Source: Sphingomonas sp. HMP6 (GTDB lineage: Bacteria; Pseudomonadota; Alphaproteobacteria; Sphingomonadales; Sphingomonadaceae). From it: 64,000 nt of DNA. Of the stretch, positions 16,807 to 23,310 are shown one piece after another (positions within the stretch are counted from its first letter, which is position 1; every line of letters begins with the position of its first letter). The notes beneath the pieces are model-generated. The model did not search any database, was not told where the DNA came from, and saw nothing but the letters and a program-made list of their open reading frames with translations. Position numbers and translations under genes: made by a program. The stretch covers positions 620,001 to 684,000 of the forward strand of contig NZ_AP022672.1 of assembly GCF_013374095.1 (NCBI RefSeq), in the 5' to 3' direction.

Positions 16807-17364
16807 ATGGCACGCTCCACATCACGATCGGTCGACTGGGGCTTCCCGCGCTGGCGTGCCTATGGCGAGGCGAGCACTGCGGCGGCTACCGTGCGGCTGT
16901 GCGACCGGCATGGCTGTACCGAGAAGGGCGATTGCCCAGCGCCGAAATCCCCCAACAGCCCCGAGCGCTGGTACTTCTGTCAGACGCACGCTGGCGAATA
17001 TAATCGCGGCTGGAATTACTTCGAAGGCCTGAGCGCCGAGGAGGCGGCCGAACGCGAGCGCGCCGAGACGCAAACTGCCGAGGGCTATACCGAATCGCGC
17101 CATCATCAATGGGCAGGGCCGGGCGACGGGTCACGGTCGCGCGACGAGATGCGCGCGCTCGATGTGCTCGAGCTTGAGATCGATGCCGATTTCGAGGCGG
17201 TGCGCATGGCGTGGCGTCGGCTGGCGAAATCGAACCATCCTGACGTTAGACCCGGCGACAAGGAAGCCGCGGCGCGGTTTCTTGCGATTCAGGCGGCGTA
17301 TGACGTGCTTAAGGCCGCGGAGGATGCGCGCACCTGGAAGCCGGAATCTGGGAAGCCGGTTTGA
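16807..17364 (+). CDS. J-domain (DnaJ-like) protein with N-terminal Cys motif
   Basis: 185 aa. The N-terminal half has four cysteines in a zinc-ribbon-like layout (CDRHGC, GDCPAPKS, YFCQTHAGEYNRGWNYFEGLS). The C-terminal half is a J domain with the Hsp70-stimulating HPD in AKSNHPDVRPGDKEAAARFLAIQAAYDVL. This architecture is common in alphaproteobacteria. It probably recruits DnaK to a specific client, which is unknown. Start ATG 16807; an ATG at 16789 is possible. Its stop overlaps the TTG start of the next gene. Confidence 0.88.
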   Translation: MARSTSRSVDWGFPRWRAYGEASTAAATVRLCDRHGCTEKGDCPAPKSPNSPERWYFCQTHAGEYNRGWNYFEGLSAEEAAERERAETQTAEGYTESRHHQWAGPGDGSRSRDEMRALDVLELEIDADFEAVRMAWRRLAKSNHPDVRPGDKEAAARFLAIQAAYDVLKAAEDARTWKPESGKPV

Positions 17365-17687
17365 GGACGGTTCGCTCCGACTGGGCCAACACGATCCTCG
17401 TCTGCAAGAAATGTTCGAAGAAATTGGATGGCGGGTTCGGGCCGAAGGGCAAGACGTCACTCGCCAAGGCGTTGCGGCAGGACCTTGGTGTGCGCAAGGG
17501 ACGGAAGGGTGCTCTCGGGATCATTGAGGTGAAGTGCCTTGGCGTGTGTCCCAAGGGAGCGGTCACGGTCGTTAACGGTGCCAAGCCGGGAGAATGGCTC
17601 TTGGTCAGCGAGGGTGCTGCCATCGAGTCGGTGGTGGATGCAGTGGGGCTGCACGCAGCGACCCAAATGGCAGCGGAAAATCCTTAA
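17361..17687 (+). CDS. Thioredoxin-like [2Fe-2S] ferredoxin
   Basis: 108 aa. Cysteine pairs ILVCKKCSKK and VKCLGVCPKGAVTVV match the C-x2-C ... C-x3-C ligands of the thioredoxin-fold [2Fe-2S] ferredoxin/(2Fe-2S) NuoE-like group. The TTG start at 17361 overlaps the J-domain stop (TTGA), so the two are co-translated. Function beyond electron transfer unknown. Convergent with sufE across a repeat-rich gap. Confidence 0.8.
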   Translation: MRTVRSDWANTILVCKKCSKKLDGGFGPKGKTSLAKALRQDLGVRKGRKGALGIIEVKCLGVCPKGAVTVVNGAKPGEWLLVSEGAAIESVVDAVGLHAATQMAAENP

Positions 17688-17713
17688 AGTCACACGAGTC
17701 GCACCAACGGCGG
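17685..17713 (-). repeat. 29-nt intergenic repeat, copy B
   Basis: Inverted partner of the element at 4169-4197, 26 of 29 positions identical. It begins on the last bases of the ferredoxin gene, so on the + strand the first transcribed feature after that stop is this repeat. Confidence 0.7.
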
Positions 17714-17744
17714 TCATCCGCGCCGGTGAAGGCTATCCATAAAC

Positions 17745-17820
17745 CCGTTCGTTTCGAGCGAAGTCGAGAAACCCGCCCCAATCGCGAGGCAGGTGTCTCG
17801 ACTTCGCTCGACACGAACGG
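17745..17820. repeat. REP-type palindrome, GTCGAGCGAAGTCGAGA family
   Basis: Arms CCGTTCGTTTCGAGCGAAGT... (from 17745) and the matching TCTCGACTTCGCTCGACACG... (to 17820) form a stem of about 26 bp with two mismatches around a 20-nt centre. This is a repeat type often seen between genes in sphingomonads. It lies between convergent genes and may also end transcription. Confidence 0.75.
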
Positions 17821-17923
17821 TCGGATGGACACGCAACCTGCGGTTATTTGCAGCCGGACATGTCAAAGAGCTGCGGCATGTTGATGCAATCAGCGTTTGT
17901 AGGACAGCCCCAACTCCCCCGCC

Positions 17924-18334
17924 TCAGCCGGTTACGTATCGCGCCGCCGTATCGCGGATCAGCGCGATCATGTTGGGGATGCCTTGCGTGCGGTTGGAGC
18001 TCAATTGCTTGCTCAGGTCGAACGGGGCGAGCGCGCCGGGAATGTCCGTGGCGAGGATCGCGGCGGGCGGCTGATCCTGCACCGTCAGCAGGACCAAAGC
18101 GATGATGCCCTTGGTGATCGCCGCATTCGAATCCGCGAGAAAGTGCAGCGTCCCGTCGTCCTTGGCGGTGGGATAGACCCAGACCGAGGCGGAGCAGCCG
18201 CGGACCAAGGTCGCGTCGGTCTTGAGCGGGGTAGGCATCTCTTCCAGTTCGCGGCCGAGATCGATCAGCAGGCGGTAGCGGTCGTCGGCTTCGAGGAAGC
18301 TGTATTCGGATTCGAGGTCGGCGAGGGTTTGCAT
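17924..18334 (-). CDS. sufE: SufE family cysteine desulfuration protein
   Basis: 136 aa. Takes the persulfide from a cysteine desulfurase and stimulates it. The acceptor Cys is in TLVRGCSASVWVY. Other family features are SEYSFLEADDRYRLLIDLGREL at the N-terminus and LSSNRTQGIPNMIALI at the C-terminus. The start at 18334 lacks a clear ribosome binding site. No suf operon is adjacent. The two desulfurases at 0.4-2.6 kb are candidate partners by function but not by operon. Confidence 0.92.
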   Translation of the reverse strand: MQTLADLESEYSFLEADDRYRLLIDLGRELEEMPTPLKTDATLVRGCSASVWVYPTAKDDGTLHFLADSNAAITKGIIALVLLTVQDQPPAAILATDIPGALAPFDLSKQLSSNRTQGIPNMIALIRDTAARYVTG

Positions 18335-18454
18335 GGGGGGGCTATAGCGGCGCTTCCGCTTCCCCGCCAATCCTTCCCCGGCGAAGGTCGTAGCCAGTTT
18401 CGAGCGGTTCGTGGTCGGGCACCGCGCTCTGCTGGCTCCGAATTCCCGACTGGG

Positions 18455-18472
18455 CCCCGGCGTTCGCCGGGG
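18455..18472. terminator. Short GC hairpin between sufE and the psp operon
   Basis: CCCCGGCG-TT-CGCCGGGG, perfect 8-bp stem, downstream of the last psp gene on the minus strand. No T-tract. It may be an end point of the psp transcript or one of the group's common palindromes. Confidence 0.35.
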
Positions 18473-18505
18473 TGGAGGCAAAGAGGTGGTAGGGAAGGGG
18501 GAGGA

Positions 18506-18751
18506 TCAGAGATCCACCCCGGCCGCGATCGCCTCCAGCTTGCGGATCCGTTCCTTCAGGTCAGCGATCTCGATCCGGGCGCCGGCATTGTGGACGGCCG
18601 GGCTGCGCTCTGGTTCGCCGAAAGCGTGCAGTTCCTGCTGCTTGAAGGCAAGCCAGCCGCGCCAGCCGGTGAGGGTGGCAAAGGTCAGCATCGAGAGGCC
18701 TACCAGGCCGGCGGCAGCCATGGTCACATAGAAGGTCGGGTCGGTCATCAT
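18506..18751 (-). CDS. Small membrane protein, PspB-like, psp operon last gene
   Basis: 81 aa. N-terminal membrane segment (FYVTMAAAGLVGLSMLTFATL), then a basic/aromatic stretch (GWRGWLAFKQQE) and a C-terminal coil RIEIADLKERIRKLEAIAAGV. AGGAG lies just before the ATG pair at 18751. Its topology and closing R-L-x2-L-E pattern parallel PspB and the other small proteins of this operon, though it is the most divergent of them. Function unknown. By position it belongs to the envelope-stress operon driven from the sigma-54 promoter at 21450. Confidence 0.7.
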   Translation of the reverse strand: MMTDPTFYVTMAAAGLVGLSMLTFATLTGWRGWLAFKQQELHAFGEPERSPAVHNAGARIEIADLKERIRKLEAIAAGVDL

Positions 18752-18777
18752 CCCTACTCCTGAAAAAGGGGTCATGA

Positions 18778-19047
18778 TTACGGGCGGTCGCGGAGCTTCT
18801 CGATCTCGCGATCGAGGCGGGCGCCGCTGTCGTTGTTGTCGGTGGCGAGGCGTTCGAGGACGGCGAGCCGGTCCTTCATGGCCTTCAGCTCATCGCGGAG
18901 CCGGTCGTTCTCGGCCTGGGTCGCGCTGTCGTCGCGGAAGGCGAAGTTCTCGCCGCGCTTGGTGCGGACCACGCCGTAGCGGGCCTGAAGCACGCGTCCG
19001 ACCGTGACGACGATGATGATCGCGACGACCATCTCAAATGGGTTCAT
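18778..19047 (-). CDS. Small membrane protein, PspB-like
   Basis: 89 aa. Membrane segment MVVAIIIVVTVGRVL at residues 6-20, a basic linker, then a coiled coil (ENDRLRDELKAMKDRLAVLERLATD) ending LDREIEKLRDRP. The R-L-A-V-L-E-R-(I/L)-A-T-D block is shared almost exactly with the protein encoded at 19529-19816. A GGGAG ribosome binding site precedes the ATG. Likely forms heteromers with PspB/PspC through the zipper. This is inferred from pattern only. Confidence 0.75.
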   Translation of the reverse strand: MNPFEMVVAIIIVVTVGRVLQARYGVVRTKRGENFAFRDDSATQAENDRLRDELKAMKDRLAVLERLATDNNDSGARLDREIEKLRDRP

Positions 19048-19087
19048 GTTGTTAACTCCCTGTTATCGTTGTGAAGAGGGAAGCGGC

Positions 19088-19216
19088 TCAGCGCGGTTGC
19101 GTTGCGGCTTCACTAAGGCGGCGGCGAAGCTCGAGACGACGGGGGCGGTCGATGCTTTCGGTCGCCCAGACACCCCCCGCCGTGATGACGGCGAGCACTG
19201 CGAAAAATACGATCAT
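19088..19216 (-). CDS. 42-aa single-span membrane peptide in psp operon
   Basis: MIVFFAVLAVITAGGVWA forms a membrane segment, followed by a charged tail rich in Arg (RPRRLELRRRLSEA). A CGAGGA ribosome binding site sits 5-7 nt upstream. It is flanked on both sides by PspB-like genes in the same orientation but lacks their coiled coil. Too short for most gene callers. Supported by its signals and position, function unknown. Confidence 0.55.
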   Translation of the reverse strand: MIVFFAVLAVITAGGVWATESIDRPRRLELRRRLSEAATQPR

Positions 19217-19244
19217 GATATCCTCGGGGAAGAAGGGGGTTGAG

Positions 19245-19517
19245 TTAGTTGAGGGGCGTATCGCGCAGGCTTTCGATCTCGTTCGAGAGATCGACGCCGC
19301 GGTCGGTGATGATGCGTTCCAGCACGCGAACGCGCTGTTCGAGCCGTTCGGTCTGCGCCGCATATTGTGCGGCCTTTTCGGCGACCATCGTCGCTTCGAG
19401 TTCCATCTGGCGCTCTTTGAGCTTGAGCCAGGGCCGGACGAACTGGGCGCCGATCACCGAGACGAGACCGATGCTGATCGCCAGGATCGGGATGAGGAAG
19501 ACGATGTAAGGGCTCAT
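19245..19517 (-). CDS. Small membrane protein, PspB-like
   Basis: 90 aa. N-terminal membrane segment (YIVFLIPILAISIGLVSVIGAQF), a long helix (LKLKERQMELEATMVAEKAAQYAAQ) and the shared zipper LEQRVRVLERIITDRGVDLSNEIESLRDTPLN. AGGAAG precedes the ATG at 19517. Compared with PspB it has a longer coil. Part of the run of four PspB-like paralogues downstream of pspC. Confidence 0.78.
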   Translation of the reverse strand: MSPYIVFLIPILAISIGLVSVIGAQFVRPWLKLKERQMELEATMVAEKAAQYAAQTERLEQRVRVLERIITDRGVDLSNEIESLRDTPLN

Positions 19518-19528
19518 GATACTTCCTC

Positions 19529-19816
19529 TCAGCGCAGCGCGTCGATGTCGCGGGCGACACGTTCGGCGGGATCGGTGGCGATGCGTTCGAGAACGGCGAG
19601 GCGTTCCTCGAGGCGGCTGAGCTTGCCCTGGAGCGCCTCGTTCTCGCTGCTCAGCAGCTCGATCTTGCGCTCTGCGCTCGGGTCGGTGCGGGTTGCCGTG
19701 CCGCTCCACTCATTCTCGATCGGGTAGCCGTGGCGTGCCCGGACCCAGGTGGTGACGACCCAACCCAGCGTCGACATTGCGATGATGGTCAGGACGAAGA
19801 TTTGTCCACCGCCCAT
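19529..19816 (-). CDS. Small membrane protein, PspB-like
   Basis: 95 aa. Membrane segment QIFVLTIIAMSTLGWVVTTWV, a polar linker, then the coil LLSSENEALQGKLSRLEERLAVLERIATDPAERVARDIDALR. It ends with the same D-I-x2-LR pattern as PspC and the neighbouring paralogues. AAGGAA ribosome binding site. First of the extra genes after pspC. Confidence 0.78.
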   Translation of the reverse strand: MGGGQIFVLTIIAMSTLGWVVTTWVRARHGYPIENEWSGTATRTDPSAERKIELLSSENEALQGKLSRLEERLAVLERIATDPAERVARDIDALR

Positions 19817-19849
19817 GATAAATTCCTTCCCTGTTAGCCCCGGATCCGA

Positions 19850-20227
19850 TCAGCGCAGGCTGTCGATCTCGTCGGCGAGCCGGCTGTTGCGGCTGGTGTA
19901 GAGCATCTCGATGTCAGCGAGACGGCGGTCGATGTCGCGGAACTTGCTGCGGACCTCGGCAGTCGATCGCGCTGGATTGGTGCGCACGCCCTGCCAGAAC
20001 TTCGCATCCTCGGCGCTGTCATAAAGGCCGAGCGGCTTCTTTTCGGCGACGCAGGCGATGACGATGTAGGCGAGCAGCGTCCATCCGCTGGTGGCGAAGG
20101 TCAGCAGGACGGTGCCGACGCGGACCCAGGTGGTGTCGATGCCGGTGTAATCGGCGATCCCGGAGCAAACGCCCAGCCATTTGCTGTTCTGTTTGTCGAG
20201 GTAGAATTTGGTGCGGCTGGCGGACAT
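19850..20227 (-). CDS. pspC: Phage shock protein C, with appended zipper tail
   Basis: 125 aa. PspC domain: FYLDKQNSKWLGVCSGIADYTGIDTTWVRV, then a membrane segment (TVLLTFATSGWTLLAYIVIACV). After it comes KKPLGLYDSAEDAKFWQGVRTNPARST and a C-terminal helix RSKFRDIDRRLADIEMLYTSRNSRLADEIDSLR. The start is ATG 20227, right after the pspB stop. PspC senses membrane stress and with PspB withdraws PspA from PspF. The final L-x-D/E-EI-x2-LR is shared with the extra small proteins, suggesting direct coiled-coil pairing. Confidence 0.92.
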   Translation of the reverse strand: MSASRTKFYLDKQNSKWLGVCSGIADYTGIDTTWVRVGTVLLTFATSGWTLLAYIVIACVAEKKPLGLYDSAEDAKFWQGVRTNPARSTAEVRSKFRDIDRRLADIEMLYTSRNSRLADEIDSLR

Positions 20228-20228
20228 T

Positions 20229-20501
20229 TCAGTTCCTCCGAGTGGGATCATAGGGGGTGGTCGGTTCGGCGAGCGGCATGCCGCTGCGCCAATCGGGGTG
20301 GTCGGCTGCGACGATCCGCTCGACGGTGCCAAGCCGGTCTTCGAGACGGCGGGCAAGCGAGTAGAGTTCGTCGAGCAGTTTCTCGTCTTCGTTGGTGATC
20401 TTGGGCGCCTGCTTCCATTTGGTGATGTAGTGCAGGATCACCCACGGCATCCCGACGAAGAGCGTGCCGCAGACGAAGATCGGAACAAGGATCTCGTCCA
20501 T
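20229..20501 (-). CDS. pspB: Phage shock protein B
   Basis: 90 aa. Membrane segment ILVPIFVCGTLFVGMPWVILHYI, then LLDELYSLARRLEDRLGTVERIVAADHPDWR. The closing xDHPDWR motif is the PspB hallmark, which the downstream paralogues lack. It starts 1 base after the pspA stop. Regulatory membrane partner of PspC. Confidence 0.93.
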   Translation of the reverse strand: MDEILVPIFVCGTLFVGMPWVILHYITKWKQAPKITNEDEKLLDELYSLARRLEDRLGTVERIVAADHPDWRSGMPLAEPTTPYDPTRRN

Positions 20502-20502
20502 C

Positions 20503-21171
20503 TCAACCGTCCTTGCTGACGCGGGCCTTCATCGCGGCCAGTTCGGCCTCGACTTTCTCGGCAGACTTCAGTTCGGCGATTTCCTCATCGAGCGACTTGG
20601 GCGGGGCGCCCATGCCGGCGACTTCGGCGCGACCCTCGGCCATGTCGACGCGGCGTTCCATGATCTCGAAGCGCGAGAACGCATCGTGCATCTTGGGGCC
20701 GGCATAGAGATCGCGCAGCTTGAACTTGTTCTGTGCGGATTCGAGCCGGGTCGCGATCGAATTCTGCCGGGTGCGCGCCTCGCGGAGCTTGCCGGTGAGC
20801 TTGGCGATGTCTTCCTCCGAACTGCGCAGCGACTCATCGAGGACGGCGATCTCGCTGCTCAATTGTGCGGCCATGTCGGCAGCCTTCTGCTTTTCGACGA
20901 GAGCCGCCTTGGCGAGATCCTCGCGGTCCTTGGACAGCGCCAGCTCGGCCTTTTCGGTCCAGCTTTCCTGCAAGCTGCCGAGCTTGCTGATGTGGCGGCG
21001 CATCTCCTTCTGGTCGGCGATGGTACGCGCGGCAGAGGCGCGGACCTCGACCAGGGTTTCCTCCATTTCGAGGATGATCATGCGGATCATCTTCGCGGGG
21101 TCTTCCGCCTTGTCGAGCAGATCGGTGAAGTTTGCAGCGACGATGTCGCGGGTACGGCTGAAGATGCCCAT
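20503..21171 (-). CDS. pspA: Phage shock protein A
   Basis: 222 aa ESCRT-III-related coiled-coil protein that coats damaged inner membrane and, when unstressed, inhibits PspF. It has the N-terminal amphipathic helix (MGIFSRTRDIVAANFTDLLDKAEDPAKMIR) and long heptad helices through residue 190, ending in a short polar tail. First major gene of the operon. The 49-aa peptide gene is upstream of it behind the same promoter. Confidence 0.96.
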   Translation of the reverse strand: MGIFSRTRDIVAANFTDLLDKAEDPAKMIRMIILEMEETLVEVRASAARTIADQKEMRRHISKLGSLQESWTEKAELALSKDREDLAKAALVEKQKAADMAAQLSSEIAVLDESLRSSEEDIAKLTGKLREARTRQNSIATRLESAQNKFKLRDLYAGPKMHDAFSRFEIMERRVDMAEGRAEVAGMGAPPKSLDEEIAELKSAEKVEAELAAMKARVSKDG

Positions 21172-21244
21172 TGGTGTTACTCCTTCGAGGATACGCAGAA
21201 ATTAAGTGCCGGGGCGGGATGGGGGCGGCCGCCCCGGCGTCACC

Positions 21245-21394
21245 TTACCCCTGGGTCAGGGCGGCGATGGGGGCGGGAGCAGCGCTGACCGGCCCAACTG
21301 CGCCGACGAGCGCGACCGAACCGAGCAGGACGGTGGCAACCAGGGCGACGAGGACTTGCGAAACGCTGTTCTTGGATTTGTATTCGGTGTTCAT
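21245..21394 (-). CDS. 49-aa membrane or exported peptide ahead of pspA
   Basis: MNTEYKSKNSVSQVLVALVATVLLGSVALVGAVGPVSA is a short polar lead and one strongly hydrophobic segment. A perfect AAGGAGA ribosome binding site lies 6-7 nt before ATG 21394. It is the first reading frame downstream of the sigma-54 promoter and thus would be the first product of stress induction. Could be a signal-peptide-bearing exported peptide or a membrane peptide. Function unknown. Confidence 0.65.
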   Translation of the reverse strand: MNTEYKSKNSVSQVLVALVATVLLGSVALVGAVGPVSAAPAPIAALTQG

Positions 21395-21449
21395 GAGGTG
21401 TCTCCTTGATCTGAAAATGTGCAGCCCGTGTGGGCTATGCCAACAGCAT

Positions 21450-21465
21450 TGCATGTGGCGTGCCA
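21450..21465 (-). promoter_or_regulatory. Sigma-54 (RpoN) promoter of the psp operon
   Basis: On the minus strand the sequence reads TGGCACGCCACATGCA: the -24 element TGGCACG, 4 nt, then ATGCA against consensus TTGCA. GG and GC are separated by exactly 10 nt, as sigma-54 requires. It lies 56 bases upstream of the 49-aa gene and faces away from pspF. Confidence 0.85.
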
Positions 21466-21521
21466 GTTTCAAAAATGGCGGATTTCCGGGCCTTTCTGCC
21501 AGATGAACGAAATCTTCCTTG

Positions 21522-21552
21522 CCAAGGCTTGGGATTTTACGCCAAGACTTGG
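21522..21552. promoter_or_regulatory. Two PspF-type upstream activating palindromes
   Basis: CCAAGGCTTGG (21522-21532) and CCAAGACTTGG (21542-21552), both CCAAG-N-CTTGG, centres exactly 20 bp apart (two helical turns). They are about 75-95 bp from the sigma-54 -12 element and end 2 bases before the pspF start codon. This matches the E. coli plan, in which PspF binds two sites to activate pspA and limits its own gene. Binding inferred. Confidence 0.7.
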
Positions 21553-21554
21553 GA

Positions 21555-22601
21555 ATGGAACGGACGCATCACGTTATTGGGCAATCGAGCGCTTTCCTCG
21601 ACGCGCTCGAACTGGCCAGCCGGGCGGCGGCGCTGGATCGGCCGGTGCTGGTGATCGGCGAACGCGGCACCGGCAAGGAGCTGGTCGCCGAGCGTTTGCA
21701 TCGCTTGAGTCCGCGCTGGGACCAGCCATTGGTCATCATGAATTGTGCAGCACTTCCCGAAACGCTGATCGAGGCCGAATTGTTCGGGCATGAAGCGGGT
21801 GCCTTCACTGGCGCGACCAAGGCGCGGGCAGGGCGGTTCGAGGAAGCGCATCAAGGCACGCTGTTCCTCGACGAGCTCGGAACGCTGTCGATGGCGGCGC
21901 AGGACCGGCTGCTGCGCGCGGTCGAATATGGCGAGGTGACGCGGATCGGATCGTCGCGGCCGATGCGGGTCGACGTGCGAATCGTGGCGGCAACCAACGA
22001 GCATTTGCCCGACAAGGTCGCGCGGCATCAGTTCCGCGCCGATCTGCTCGACCGCTTGAGCTTTGAGGTCGTGACCTTGCCCCCTTTGCGTGCGCGCGTT
22101 GACGACGTGTTGGTGCTGGCCGAGCATTTCGGGCGGCGCATGGCGTCCGAATTGCAGCGCGACGGCTGGCCGGGCTTTACGCGGGCGGCGGAGGCGGCGC
22201 TGGTTGCGTATCAATGGCCGGGCAACGTCCGCGAATTGCGCAACGTTGTCGAGCGCGCGGTGTATCGCTGGGATGAGGACGGGCCGATCGACGCGATCCA
22301 GTTCGATCCGTTTCATTCGCCGCATCGGCCCACCACTACGGCGCCGGTTGCTTCCGGGGCGGAGGCACCGGTCGCGGTTGCTGAGGCGACGGTCACCGTC
22401 GTGCCCAAGGAGGATGGGCCGATGGATTACAAATCACGCCTTGCCCGTTTCGAATGCGAATTGTTGCAGACTGCGATGGCCGAAAACCGCTTCAACCAGC
22501 GCGCGACCGCCGAGGCGCTGGGGCTGAGCTATGACCAGTTGCGCCACGCGCTGAAGCGGCACGGATTGATTTCGGGTGCCGCCGCAGAATCGGTTGCGTA
22601 A
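21555..22601 (+). CDS. pspF: Psp operon transcriptional activator PspF
   Basis: 348 aa sigma-54 activator without an N-terminal sensor domain, as in PspF. AAA+ domain: Walker A GERGTGKE, GAFTGA loop in EAGAFTGATKARAGRFEEA, Walker B TLFLDELG, and the R-finger region. C-terminal Fis-type helix-turn-helix: FNQRATAEALGLSYDQLRHALKRHGL. Start ATG 21555; a TTG at 21519 would place coding sequence over the activator sites. Divergent from the psp operon. Confidence 0.95.
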   Translation: MERTHHVIGQSSAFLDALELASRAAALDRPVLVIGERGTGKELVAERLHRLSPRWDQPLVIMNCAALPETLIEAELFGHEAGAFTGATKARAGRFEEAHQGTLFLDELGTLSMAAQDRLLRAVEYGEVTRIGSSRPMRVDVRIVAATNEHLPDKVARHQFRADLLDRLSFEVVTLPPLRARVDDVLVLAEHFGRRMASELQRDGWPGFTRAAEAALVAYQWPGNVRELRNVVERAVYRWDEDGPIDAIQFDPFHSPHRPTTTAPVASGAEAPVAVAEATVTVVPKEDGPMDYKSRLARFECELLQTAMAENRFNQRATAEALGLSYDQLRHALKRHGLISGAAAESVA

Positions 22602-22668
22602 CGACGCCGCCGGACCCATTTGGCAGGCGTGACGTTTGCTTGATCGAGTTACCTCAGGAGAAGACCCC

Positions 22669-23271
22669 ATGGCGTTCGAACTTCCCCCGCTGCCTTATGC
22701 CTATGACGCGCTGGAGCCGACGATCTCGAAAGAGACGATGACCTACCACCACGACAAGCATCACGCCGCCTACACCGCCAAGCTGAACGAAGGCGTCGCG
22801 GCCGACCCCAAGCTGGAGGGCAAGACGATCGAGGAAATCTTCGGCATGATCTCCACCTTGCCGCCGCTGGTGCGCAACAATGGCGGCGGTTTCTGGAACC
22901 ACGATTTCTTCTGGAAGATCATGGCACCGGCCGGCACGACGCAGCCTTCGGGCAAGCTGGCCGAGGCGATTGATGCCTATGGCGGTCTCGACAAGCTGAA
23001 GGAAGATTTCAACGGCAAGGGTGCGGGCCAGTTCGGTTCGGGCTGGGCGTGGGTGATCAAGGACGAGAGCGGCGCGCTGAAGGTCGTGTCGACCCCGAAC
23101 CAGGACAACCCGTTGATGGACGATGCCAAGGACAAGGGCACGCCGATCCTCGCCAACGACGTGTGGGAGCACGCCTATTACCTGACCTATATGAACGACC
23201 GCCCCGGCTATCTGAAGGCCTGGTGGAACGTCGTGAATTGGGACGAAGCGGGCAAGCGTTTCGAGGCATAA
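22669..23271 (+). CDS. sodB: Superoxide dismutase, Fe type
   Basis: 200 aa. Metal ligands in KHHAAYTAKLN, NHDFFW and DVWEHAYYL. FGSGWAWVIKDESGALKVVSTPNQDNP is the Fe-type pattern. CAGGAG ribosome binding site 6 nt before ATG 22669. Removes superoxide in the cytosol. A strong terminator follows, so it is monocistronic on its 3' side. Confidence 0.95.
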   Translation: MAFELPPLPYAYDALEPTISKETMTYHHDKHHAAYTAKLNEGVAADPKLEGKTIEEIFGMISTLPPLVRNNGGGFWNHDFFWKIMAPAGTTQPSGKLAEAIDAYGGLDKLKEDFNGKGAGQFGSGWAWVIKDESGALKVVSTPNQDNPLMDDAKDKGTPILANDVWEHAYYLTYMNDRPGYLKAWWNVVNWDEAGKRFEA

Positions 23272-23278
23272 GGTGCTT

Positions 23279-23308
23279 TGGGGCCCTTCCTTCGGGAGGG
23301 GCCCTTTT
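23279..23308 (+). terminator. Rho-independent terminator of sodB
   Basis: GGGGCCCTTCC-TTCG-GGAGGGGCCC with a UUCG-type tetraloop, followed by TTTT. Classic intrinsic terminator immediately after the sodB stop. Confidence 0.88.
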
Positions 23309-23310
23309 CC

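Noticed and set aside
18506..22601. Prophage remnant, suggested by the phage-shock name
   Set aside because: Psp genes are chromosomal envelope-stress genes; no integrase, capsid or tail gene is present.
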